Shown here piece after piece: positions 52,900 to 60,651 of a stretch of DNA of 64,000 nt (the first letter of the stretch is position 1; each line of letters opens with the position of its first letter). The translations under genes were made by a program, and so were the position numbers. The notes below the pieces were generated by a model. The model searched no databases. It was given only the letters and a program-made list of their open reading frames with translations, and was not told the origin of the DNA. Source of the stretch: Myxococcales bacterium (GTDB lineage Bacteria; Myxococcota; Myxococcia; Myxococcales; Myxococcaceae); contig JADLDB010000009.1 of assembly GCA_020846875.1 (NCBI GenBank), positions 1 to 64,000 of the forward strand. The letters run 5' to 3'.

Positions 52900-54462
52900 A
52901 TGCCTTCCCGCCTCCCGCTGCTCGTCACCGCAGTCCTCACCTCCCTCGTCGTGGGCGCGCTCTTCGGCGCCTGCGGCCCCACGCGCTCGAAGTGCGCCAC
53001 CGTCACCTGCGACGGCAACCGGGTGTGCGACGAGGCCACCGGGGCGTGCGTGCGGGGGGACGGTGGCGTCACCGACGGGGGCGTGGACGCCGGCACCGAC
53101 GCGGGCAGCACCTGCGTGCCCGACTGCGTGGCGCCGCAGGTCTGCGACACCGCCACCGGCCGCTGCGTGGAGTGCTTCACCGACAACGACTGCGCCTGCC
53201 CCGCCACCGTGTGCCGCGCGTCCGGCGCGTGCGAATTGCCCGGGCCCGACGCGGGGCTGCCCGCGGGCGGCGAGTCCTGCACCACCGCGCTGGCCATCAA
53301 CTCCTGCGGGCAGAACTTCTCCTTCACCGCCAACCTCTCCGCGGCGCGCGACGACGTGGTGGGCAGCTGCGGCCAGGCCGCCGGCGGAGGCAAGGACCTC
53401 TTGTGGGTGCTGCGCCTCGACGCCACCCTCGACGTGACCATCACCGCCCGGCGCTCCTCCGGCTCCCTGGCCGAGCCCGTCGTCTCCCTGCGGCGCGACT
53501 GCGACGACGAGCGCGAGCTGGCCTGCAGCGACAGCTTGAGCGGCCAGGCCAGCTTTCGCCTGCGCAGCCTGACGCCCGGCCTCTACACCCTGGTGGTGGA
53601 CAGCTTCGACGCGTCCTCGGCGGGCCGGGTGGATGTCACGGTGCAGTTCTCCGCGCCCACCACGCCGGCCAACGAGAGCTGCGGCACCGCCGAGCTGCTC
53701 CCCCCGGACACCGACGTGACGGTGAACCTCTCCCTCGCGGACGACGACCTCCAGGTGTCGTGCAACCGGCTGCCCAGCAGCGCCGAGGCCGTGTACCGGC
53801 TCGAGCTCACCTCGCCGTCCGACGTCTTCCTCACCGCCACCGGGACGACCAACGTGAACCCGGTGCTGGCGCTGCGCCGCTCCCCCTGCGCCGCGGCCGA
53901 CCAGGTGCGCTGCGTCAACGCCTTCACCGGCACCACCGAGTCGCTCATCGCCCGCGACCTGCCCGCCGGTAGCTACTACGTGGTGCTGGAACGCGGCGGG
54001 CCCGCGGTCGGCTCCATCACCCTGCGCGCCTCCGTCACCCCGCCTACGCCCCCGCCGGTCAACGACACCTGCTCGGGCGCGCGCGCCATCACCTTCCCGG
54101 TGGGGATGAACACCGTCACCTTCTCCGTGGACACCTCCCTGGCGCGGGACGACGAGGCAGGAAGCTGCAACGCCGAGCTCGACAGCCCCGAGACGGTGTA
54201 CGCGCTGACGCTGGCCACCCGGAGGAGCGTCACCATCGTCTCGCGCGCCAGCGCGGGGGCGACCAGCGACCCGGTCATCTACCTGCGCGGGGGCGCGTGC
54301 GACGCGCTCGCCGGCCAGGAGCTCGGCTGCAGCGACGCCAAGCTGCCCAACTTCGACACGCTCACCTCCACGCTCGACCCCGGCACCTACTTCCTCTTCG
54401 TCGAGGGCTTCGGGCCCGCGGGCGCCGGACCCACCGACGTGACGGTGACGCTGGGGCCGTGA
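52900..54462 (+). CDS. lipoprotein with Cys-rich front and PPC-like beta domains
   Basis: The 520-residue lipoprotein (TAVLTSLVVGALFGACGP) has a short Cys-rich, Asp/Gly-rich front (DGGVTDGGVDAGTDAGS) and then three copies of a PPC (bacterial pre-peptidase C-terminal)-like beta-domain. Each has the pattern 'C.....I......F...L....D......C......D..Y.l.l' and ends with '.pGtY.l.v...' (LTPGLYTLVVDSF; LPAGSYYVVLERG; LDPGTYFLFVEGF). PPC domains are often found in secreted proteases and adhesins. Its stop overlaps the next gene's start (GTGA), so it is coupled to a phospholipase D-family protein. Confidence 0.8.
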   Translation: MPSRLPLLVTAVLTSLVVGALFGACGPTRSKCATVTCDGNRVCDEATGACVRGDGGVTDGGVDAGTDAGSTCVPDCVAPQVCDTATGRCVECFTDNDCACPATVCRASGACELPGPDAGLPAGGESCTTALAINSCGQNFSFTANLSAARDDVVGSCGQAAGGGKDLLWVLRLDATLDVTITARRSSGSLAEPVVSLRRDCDDERELACSDSLSGQASFRLRSLTPGLYTLVVDSFDASSAGRVDVTVQFSAPTTPANESCGTAELLPPDTDVTVNLSLADDDLQVSCNRLPSSAEAVYRLELTSPSDVFLTATGTTNVNPVLALRRSPCAAADQVRCVNAFTGTTESLIARDLPAGSYYVVLERGGPAVGSITLRASVTPPTPPPVNDTCSGARAITFPVGMNTVTFSVDTSLARDDEAGSCNAELDSPETVYALTLATRRSVTIVSRASAGATSDPVIYLRGGACDALAGQELGCSDAKLPNFDTLTSTLDPGTYFLFVEGFGPAGAGPTDVTVTLGP

Positions 54463-55637
54463 ACGGCGGGCCACGGGCGCCGGCGCGGTTACCTGCCACC
54501 CCGGAGGGACGCGAGCCGTACGCCCAGGTGAACGCTGGCCCCACGCGCGTCTCCCTGCTCAAGGACGGGCTGCAGGCCTTCCCGGCGATGCTGGCCGCCA
54601 TCGCCCACGCCGAGCGCACCCTCTGCCTGGAGACGTACATCCTCCGCGACGACGTGAGCGGCACCCGCTTCATCAACGCCCTCATCGAGCGCGCGCAGGC
54701 GGGCGTCGAGGTGCTGTTGATGTACGACGACTGGGGTTCCGACGTGCAAGACGCCACGGTGGCGCGGCTCAAGGAGGCCGGCGTGAAGGTGCTGGTCTTC
54801 CGCCCGGTGCGCTTCACCGCTTCGCTGGCGCGGCTCGTCAACGTCTTCCGCCGGCGCGATCACCGCAAGGCGCTGGTGGTGGACGGGCGGCTCGGCTTCA
54901 CCGGCGGCCTCAACCTGTCGGACGACTACGCGGCGGTGCAGGACGGTGGCCAGGGCTGGCGCGACACGCACCTCGGGCTGGCCGGCCCCGCAGCGCAGGA
55001 GCTGGAGCGGCTCTTCCTGCAGACGTGGAGATCGCAGAAGGGCCCGGCCTTCGACGAAGCGCGCTTCGTGCGGCCTCGCGCGGCCGGCTCGCCCAGGCTC
55101 AAGATCATCGGCAACGACTTCGCCGTCGATCGCAAGGGCGTGCGTCGCGCCTACCTGGAGGCCTTCCACAAGGCGAAGACGCGGATCTACCTGACGCACG
55201 CGTACTTCATTCCGCCCCGGAAGGTGCTCAAGGCGCTCCTCCACGCGGCCGGGCGGGGCGTGCGGGTGGCGCTGGTGCTGGCGGCGTCGACGGACGTGAA
55301 GCTGGTGCTGTACGCGGCGCGCGGCCTGTACCCGAAGCTGCTCAAGCACGGCGTCGAGGTGTTCGAGTGGGAAGGGAGGGTGCTGCACGCCAAGACGGCG
55401 GTGGTGGACGGCACCTGGTCCACCGTCGGCAGCGCCAACCTGGACGCGCTGAGCCTGCGGCACACCCTCGAGGTGAACGCGGTGGTGACGGAGCCGGCCT
55501 TCTGCCAGGCGGTGGAGCGGTTGTTCCTCGAGGATCTCACCCACTGCCGGCGGGTGACGCGCGACACGGTGAAGGGCTACGGCTTCCTGGCGCGAGCGCT
55601 GTCCTGGCTGGCGTACCGGCTGCGCCACTGGCTGTGA
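54459..55637 (+). CDS. cardiolipin synthase-like phospholipase D-family protein (ClsB-like)
   Basis: The 392-residue protein has two HKD motifs: His135-x-Lys137-x4-Asp142 (RDHRKALVVDGR) and His310-x-Lys312-x4-Asp317 (VLHAKTAVVDGT). It lacks the N-terminal membrane helices of ClsA and resembles ClsB in size and layout, which makes cardiolipin from phosphatidylglycerol (and in ClsC/B variants other donors). GTG 54459 overlaps the lipoprotein stop (GTGA) and defines the start; the frame is open further upstream. A membrane-associated helix near the C-terminus (YGFLARALSWLAYRLRHWL) would hold it on the membrane. Confidence 0.88.
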   Translation: MNGGPRAPARLPATPEGREPYAQVNAGPTRVSLLKDGLQAFPAMLAAIAHAERTLCLETYILRDDVSGTRFINALIERAQAGVEVLLMYDDWGSDVQDATVARLKEAGVKVLVFRPVRFTASLARLVNVFRRRDHRKALVVDGRLGFTGGLNLSDDYAAVQDGGQGWRDTHLGLAGPAAQELERLFLQTWRSQKGPAFDEARFVRPRAAGSPRLKIIGNDFAVDRKGVRRAYLEAFHKAKTRIYLTHAYFIPPRKVLKALLHAAGRGVRVALVLAASTDVKLVLYAARGLYPKLLKHGVEVFEWEGRVLHAKTAVVDGTWSTVGSANLDALSLRHTLEVNAVVTEPAFCQAVERLFLEDLTHCRRVTRDTVKGYGFLARALSWLAYRLRHWL

Positions 55638-55645
55638 CTCACGGC

Positions 55646-57145
55646 TCAAGGCTCCGTGGTGACCACCAGGCCCGAGTCGCCCACCGCCCACAGGCTGCAC
55701 GCCCCGCCGCCGCGCACGCGCGCCAGAAAGCTGCCCGACATCGGCCGCAGGGGAGACGAGAAGGACGTGCCGTTCCAGCGGGCGAAGCCGACGTTGCTAC
55801 TCACGGCAGGGCCCACCACGTACACCTCGGTGGAGGACAGCGCGCGCACCCCGTACACGTCGAAGCCGGGTGACCCCTCTCCGCTCCAGCCGACGCCGTT
55901 CCACCGGTACAGGCCGCCGGCCCCGCCCGCGAAGGCCAGCACGTTGGACACCACGTCCACGGCGTAAATGGGGGTGTTGGCGGGAGACAGCGTCGCCGGA
56001 GAGTCCCAGCTCTGCGTGGTGACGTTCCACCGCCAGAAGGCGCCCTTGCCATTCGACGTGTTGCCCACCGCGAAGAGCGTGTCTTCATCCACGCCGTCCA
56101 CGTCGTAGACCGCGCCGGCGCTGGGCGGCGTGCGGGTGATGGCCGCCGGCTGCCCCACGTCGAGCTCCACCACCGTGGCGGGGCTGACGGTGGGGACGTA
56201 CAGACGGGTGGTGCCCCCGATGCGAATGCCAGCGAGCGCCTGCGGGGTGCCCGCGGACGGCGAAGGCAGCGGGGTGCACTGGCGGGGACCGTCCACGCGG
56301 GCGAGGCCCGTGCTACTGACGACGAAGGGCTGGAAGTCGGTGGGGCGGACCCAGACGCCGGCGAAGTTCCCGGTGCAGGTGCCGCCGCTCCAGTCGGCGA
56401 AGGTCCCACCTGTGGTGAAGAGGCCGATCGAATCGCCATCCCCGACGGCGATGACTCCCTGCGAGCTGAAGACAGCCAGGTCGGTCCATTTCGGGCCGGT
56501 GGTGCGGACCGCGCGGACCGCGCCCGTGCAGAGGCCGCCGTCGGGCGTCCCGGCGTCCACTCCTCCGGCGTCGGGGGAGCCGGCGTCCGGCACGCCCGCG
56601 TCGGGGACACCTGCGTCCATGGCTCCAGCGTCAACTGCTCCGGCGTCGAGAGACCCGGCGTCGCCTCCGCCTGCGTCCACGTCCCCCGCGTCCAGCGTGC
56701 CCGCGTCCAGCGTGCCCGCGTCCGGCGTGCCCGCGTCCGAGGTGCCCGCGTCGCTGCCCGCGTCTGTCCCCGCGCCCGGCTGACGGAGGAGCAAGTCCAC
56801 CCGGACGACGGGCACGCCCACCTGGAACGTCTGCGCGGCCTGGTCCGCCGCAGGCGCGCCACAGCCGCCGAGGTGCAGGCTGGCCGACGCCTTGAGCAGC
56901 GCGCCCCACCCCTCGGGCTGGACGACGCCCACCACCGCCTCCGTCCTCGCCGGCCGGTCGGAGAGCGACACCTGGCGCACCTCGCGTCGCGTGGAGTCGC
57001 TGGCGTCCGACACCTCGAGCACCACGCAGTCGTCGCCCATCGACAGGCGCTCCACCGCCACGTGGATGGACGCGCCCGGCTGAGTGGCCGCACTCCCGCA
57101 GCCCGTCAGGGCGGCCACGCTGAGGAAGAGGAATGTCCGACGCAT
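55646..57145 (-). CDS. DAG-repeat lipoprotein with propeller-like domain
   Basis: The 499-residue lipoprotein (MRRTFLFLSVAALTGCGSAA) has a globular start, then a low-complexity Asp-Ala-Gly segment (15 DAG units), then about 290 residues of propeller-like strands (TDLAVFSSQGVIAVGDGDSI; FWRWNVTTQSWDSPATLSPA; LYRWNGVGWSGEGSPGFDVY). The end is CSLWAVGDSGLVVTTEP. The DAG part is probably a flexible spacer that lifts the propeller away from the membrane. Function unknown. It converges on the phospholipase D-family gene with an eight-base gap; ATG 57145 is supported by GGAAGA upstream. Confidence 0.7.
   Translation of the reverse strand: MRRTFLFLSVAALTGCGSAATQPGASIHVAVERLSMGDDCVVLEVSDASDSTRREVRQVSLSDRPARTEAVVGVVQPEGWGALLKASASLHLGGCGAPAADQAAQTFQVGVPVVRVDLLLRQPGAGTDAGSDAGTSDAGTPDAGTLDAGTLDAGDVDAGGGDAGSLDAGAVDAGAMDAGVPDAGVPDAGSPDAGGVDAGTPDGGLCTGAVRAVRTTGPKWTDLAVFSSQGVIAVGDGDSIGLFTTGGTFADWSGGTCTGNFAGVWVRPTDFQPFVVSSTGLARVDGPRQCTPLPSPSAGTPQALAGIRIGGTTRLYVPTVSPATVVELDVGQPAAITRTPPSAGAVYDVDGVDEDTLFAVGNTSNGKGAFWRWNVTTQSWDSPATLSPANTPIYAVDVVSNVLAFAGGAGGLYRWNGVGWSGEGSPGFDVYGVRALSSTEVYVVGPAVSSNVGFARWNGTSFSSPLRPMSGSFLARVRGGGACSLWAVGDSGLVVTTEP
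56549..56764 (-). repeat. Asp-Ala-Gly (15-bp) repeat tract
   Basis: Fifteen DAG triplets occur in about 72 residues, most spaced five residues apart (TPDAG, TLDAG, SLDAG, VPDAG and so on), giving a 15-bp period with GCGTC as the most constant part on the plus strand. Such tracts are typical of myxobacterial lipoproteins, where they link the lipid anchor to a folded domain, and they can change length by slippage. Confidence 0.85.
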
Positions 57146-57171
57146 CGTCTTCCGACCGTACCAGAGGCGGG

Positions 57172-58056
57172 TCAAACGAGCGGCCGCTCCTGGGCGTATT
57201 CGAAGAGCAGGTCCCTCAAGGCGGTCAGCTTGCGCGGCGGGTGCGCCAGCGGCGGATGGACGAAGTAGAGCGTTCCCGTGCGCTGTTTCACGCGCGGCAG
57301 CACCCGCACCAACGCCCCCGACGCCGTGTCCCCGCGCGCCAGGAAGACCGGCAGGAGGCCGAGGCCCGCCCCTTCGCGGATCAGCTCGCGGCAGAACAGC
57401 ACGTCGTCCCCCACCACGCGGAACTTCGGGTGCCTCGGAAACGGCGGCGGCAGGGTGAGCCCCACCATCTCCACCAGGTCGTGTCTGGACAGGTCCTCCG
57501 CCCGGCGCGGTGTCCCCCGGCGCGCCAGGTAGGCCGGCGACGCGTACACGTCGAAGCCCACCCCCGACACGCGCCGCGCCACCAGCGACGAGTCCGGCAG
57601 CCGCCCGGGCGCCAGCCGCAGCGCCGCGTCCAGCCCCTCACCCACCAGGTTGAGGCGGGTGTTGGTCAGCCGCATCACCACGTCCAGCTTCGGGTAGCGC
57701 GCCAGCAGCCGCGCGACGAGGCCCGGAAGCCAGGTGAGCCCGATGTCCACCGGCGCCGTCAGGCGCAGCTCGCCCGAAGGCTCCTCCTCCTGCTCCGGCA
57801 GCGACGCCCCCGCGCCCGCCAGCGAGCCCAGCAGCGGAGACACCTTCTCGTAATAGGCCGCGCCCGCCGTGGTGAGAGACAGCCGGCGCGTCGAGCGCAG
57901 GAAGAGCTGCACCCCCAGCGCCGCCTCCAGCCGCGCCACGCCCCGGCTCACCGACGACTTGGGCTGCCCCAGCACCCGCGCCGCCTCCGACATGCTGCCC
58001 GCGTCCGCCACCGCCTTGAAGAGCGGCAGCAGGTTGAGATCGAGCGTTCCAGCCAT
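57172..58056 (-). CDS. LysR-family transcriptional regulator
   Basis: The 294-residue protein has the LysR N-terminal helix-turn-helix (LNLLPLFKAVADAGSMSEAA and RVLGQPKSSVSRGVARLEAA) and the C-terminal effector-binding domain (APVDIGLTWLPGLVARLLAR; LFCRELIREGAGLGLLPVF). ATG 58056 is the family's standard start. The gene diverges from the Tat-exported dioxygenase, with 63 bp between the starts, the normal arrangement for a LysR protein that controls the divergent gene. The effector is unknown. Its stop lies 26 bp from the start of the DAG-repeat lipoprotein gene on the same strand. Confidence 0.94.
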   Translation of the reverse strand: MAGTLDLNLLPLFKAVADAGSMSEAARVLGQPKSSVSRGVARLEAALGVQLFLRSTRRLSLTTAGAAYYEKVSPLLGSLAGAGASLPEQEEEPSGELRLTAPVDIGLTWLPGLVARLLARYPKLDVVMRLTNTRLNLVGEGLDAALRLAPGRLPDSSLVARRVSGVGFDVYASPAYLARRGTPRRAEDLSRHDLVEMVGLTLPPPFPRHPKFRVVGDDVLFCRELIREGAGLGLLPVFLARGDTASGALVRVLPRVKQRTGTLYFVHPPLAHPPRKLTALRDLLFEYAQERPLV

Positions 58057-58119
58057 GGAACGGAGTATTGCTGGCTGATTTACTTGTGCACCAGCCGCAA
58101 CAACCACACATCCAGGTGG

Positions 58120-59019
58120 ATGGACGGATCGAAGCGACAGGGCTTGAGCCGCCGGCAGGGCCTCTCGTACGCGCTCACAGGCGCGGCTGCGGTCGCCACC
58201 GGCGTGGGGCTCACCCGGTCGCCCGAGGCGTCGCAGAAGGACACCCCGATGACGAAGCGCCTCCCCTCCCTCTTCCTCGCGCACGGCGCGCCGATACTCC
58301 TCGACATGCCGGGCTGGGTGTCGGAGCTGAAGGCGTGGGCGGACGCGCTCCCGAAGCCGAAGGCCATCCTCATACTGTCCGCGCACTGGGAGGAGCGGCC
58401 GTTGACGCTGGGGGCCACCGCCACCGTGCCGCTCGTCTACGACTTCTACGGCTTCCCCGAGAAGTACTACCGGCAGCAGTACCCTGCTCCGGGGGCGCCG
58501 GCGCTGGCCGCGCGCGTGAAGGAGCTCCTCTCGGCCTCACAGCCGGTGGTGGAGGAGCCGGGCCGAGGCCTCGATCACGGCGCGTACGTCCCGCTGGTGG
58601 CGATGTACCCGCTGGCCGACGTGCCAGTGCTGCAGGTGTCGTTGCCCACGCTGGAGCCACGGCCCCTGCTGGAGCTCGGGAAGGCGCTGGCCCCGCTGCG
58701 GGACGAGGGCGTGCTGATCATCGGCAGCGGCTTCATCACCCACAACCTGCGGGCGATGATGCTCTCGGGTGACGCGCCGGCGCCGGGCTGGGCGCTGGAC
58801 TTCGACGGCTACGTGGCCGACGCCTTGTCCCGCAAGGACGTGGACGCGCTGCTCGACTATCGCGCGAAGGCGCCGGGCGTGCGGCTGGCGCTGCCGACAC
58901 ACGAGCACTTCGTGCCGCTGCTGGTCGCGCAGGGAGCGGCGGCCGAGGCGACCCCTTCGTTCCCCATCAGCGGCTTCGTCTTTGGCTCGGGAAGCCGGCG
59001 CTCCGTGCAGTTTGGCTGA
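58120..59019 (+). CDS. Tat-exported DODA-type (LigB/YgiD-like) ring-cleaving dioxygenase
   Basis: The 299-residue protein has a 43-residue leader with twin Arg (SRRQGLS) followed by a hydrophobic run (YALTGAAAVATGVGLT), a Tat signal. The mature part starts MTKRLPSLFLAHGAP, where E. coli YgiD starts. Candidate metal ligands are His55 (LFLAHGAP), His89 (SAHWEE), His208 (GSGFITHNL) and His261/His263 (PTHEHFVP), with the conserved RGLDHGAY at His153. YgiD cleaves catechols such as L-DOPA; the physiological substrate here is unknown. ATG 58120, with GGTGG just upstream. A divergent LysR regulator probably controls it. Confidence 0.85.
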   Translation: MDGSKRQGLSRRQGLSYALTGAAAVATGVGLTRSPEASQKDTPMTKRLPSLFLAHGAPILLDMPGWVSELKAWADALPKPKAILILSAHWEERPLTLGATATVPLVYDFYGFPEKYYRQQYPAPGAPALAARVKELLSASQPVVEEPGRGLDHGAYVPLVAMYPLADVPVLQVSLPTLEPRPLLELGKALAPLRDEGVLIIGSGFITHNLRAMMLSGDAPAPGWALDFDGYVADALSRKDVDALLDYRAKAPGVRLALPTHEHFVPLLVAQGAAAEATPSFPISGFVFGSGSRRSVQFG

Positions 59020-59256
59020 GCCACCCTCCAGGAGACACCCTGGCGACGACGACGGCTGACTTCTGCGCCCGGCAAGGGCCTTCCCATCGGCCTTCGTCGC
59101 GTGGGGCCGCTTCGAGAAGGCGCCCATCGCTGCGCGAGGGTGAGCGATTTCACACATCTCGGCTGATGGACCCCGGGCGATCGGGTGGCCCGACGCGCAG
59201 AGCTCTTCCTGTAGGGTGCGCCGCGCGCCGAAACACCGTGGTCGTGAGGAGTCTCA

Positions 59257-60651
59257 ATGCTGAACGTCGTGAAGTCGTCTGTCCGTGCCGCCCTGCTCTC
59301 TTCGATCCTCGTCCTCGCCAGTTGCTCCGGAACTGCCTCCGAGATGGACGACGCGGGCGCTGGAGGGGGAGGTGGTGACGTCGACGCGGGCCTCGGAGGT
59401 GGTGCTGGCGGTGGGACCGGAGGAGGCGGAGGCGTCGGCGGCGGAAGTGGCGGTGGCGGAAGCGTCGGCGGTGGGAGTGGAGGTGGCGGCAACGTCGGCG
59501 GTGGTGCGGGAGGTGGCGGCGACGTTGGCGGCGGTGCGGGCGGAGGCGCGGGCGGTGGCGCGCAGGGTGGCGGCGCGGGCGGTGGAGGCGCGGCGGACGC
59601 GGGTGTCGGCGGAGGCGCGGGCGGCGGCGGCGGCGCGGGCGGCGGCGGCGGCGCGGGCGGCGGCGGCGGCGCTGGGACGACGACTCCCCCTCTGCGCACC
59701 ATGGGCAATCACCTGGTGCTGCCCAACAACACCGTGTGGCACGGGCGCGGCGCGAACCTGGCAGATCAGCGCGGCTGCAACGCCTGCACGTCTCAGCCTC
59801 CCAACGTGAACGAGGTGAAGCGCCGCATCGACGAGCTGGTGGCGTGGGGTGCGAACTTCATCCGCCTGGACCTCGAGGCCTATGCGTCGGACGACGGCTA
59901 CCGCCACGTGAACAACTACCGCTCGGTCCTGCTGGACGCGGCGTACGGGCAGCAGATCCGCGATCTCGTCCAGTACATCGGCACCAAGCCCGGCGTGTAC
60001 GTTCTGGTTTCTGCGTGGATCGATCCCTCCATCGGCACCCTCGGCTGGCCCACGCTGGCTCCGGGCACCGGCACCGACGCGACCTGGACCCGGCTGGTGG
60101 AGCTGCTGCACGACCAGCCGCACGCGATGTTCGGGGTGATCAACGAGCCGGAGTCCAACTTCAACGGCGCGCAGGATCAGGACGTCTGGACGCGGATGAA
60201 CGGGGTGGTGAAGGCCATTCGCGACGCGGAGGATCTGGCGGGCGCGCCGTACCACATCGTCACCGTGCAGGGGACCGGCGGCTGGGCGCGGAGGCTGGGC
60301 TACTACGTCACCCACCCCATCACCGAGCGCGGCGGGCAGAACGTCGCCTACGAGGTGCACGTGTACGATCCGCAGTCCGAGTTCGCGACGCTCTTCGAGG
60401 GCCCGTCGCAGACGCTGCCGGTGATCATCGGCGAGTTCGGCCCCGGCGGCGGGATGACGCTGGACGACTGCGACGCGCTGATGACCAGCGCGATGACGCG
60501 AGAAATCCCCCACCTCGCCTGGACCTTCCACATGCGCTGCCCGCCGAACCTGCTGGTGGACAACTCCAACGGCGGCTGCGGGGTGAACATGACGCTGACG
60601 CCGAGCACCTGGGGCCTGCGCTTCAAGAACCGGCTGGCGACGCCCTGGTAG
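59257..60651 (+). CDS. glycoside hydrolase family 5-like lipoprotein with long Gly linker
   Basis: The 464-residue lipoprotein (AALLSSILVLASCSG, Cys in LASC) has a Gly-rich linker (about 30-140) and a C-terminal (beta/alpha)8 domain of cellulase type: GRGANLADQRG at the start, WGANFIRLDLEAY, the acid/base Glu in GVINEPESNF, and the nucleophile Glu in VIIGEFGPGGG, the two signature Glu of clan A. It ends near a Cys pair (MRCPPNLLVD... GGCGVN). It probably hydrolyses a beta-glycan such as cellulose, mannan or a prey or matrix polysaccharide. Convergent with the Omp85-like gene, which follows immediately. Confidence 0.85.
   Translation: MLNVVKSSVRAALLSSILVLASCSGTASEMDDAGAGGGGGDVDAGLGGGAGGGTGGGGGVGGGSGGGGSVGGGSGGGGNVGGGAGGGGDVGGGAGGGAGGGAQGGGAGGGGAADAGVGGGAGGGGGAGGGGGAGGGGGAGTTTPPLRTMGNHLVLPNNTVWHGRGANLADQRGCNACTSQPPNVNEVKRRIDELVAWGANFIRLDLEAYASDDGYRHVNNYRSVLLDAAYGQQIRDLVQYIGTKPGVYVLVSAWIDPSIGTLGWPTLAPGTGTDATWTRLVELLHDQPHAMFGVINEPESNFNGAQDQDVWTRMNGVVKAIRDAEDLAGAPYHIVTVQGTGGWARRLGYYVTHPITERGGQNVAYEVHVYDPQSEFATLFEGPSQTLPVIIGEFGPGGGMTLDDCDALMTSAMTREIPHLAWTFHMRCPPNLLVDNSNGGCGVNMTLTPSTWGLRFKNRLATPW
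59353..59676 (+). repeat. Gly-rich low-complexity linker
   Basis: A run of GGC/GGA/GGT-rich codons encodes about 110 residues that are mostly Gly with some Ala, Ser, Val and Asp. It links the lipid anchor of the glycoside hydrolase-like protein to its catalytic domain. The tract is internally repetitive (GGGAGGG and GGGSVGGG units), so length changes between strains are likely. Confidence 0.85.
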
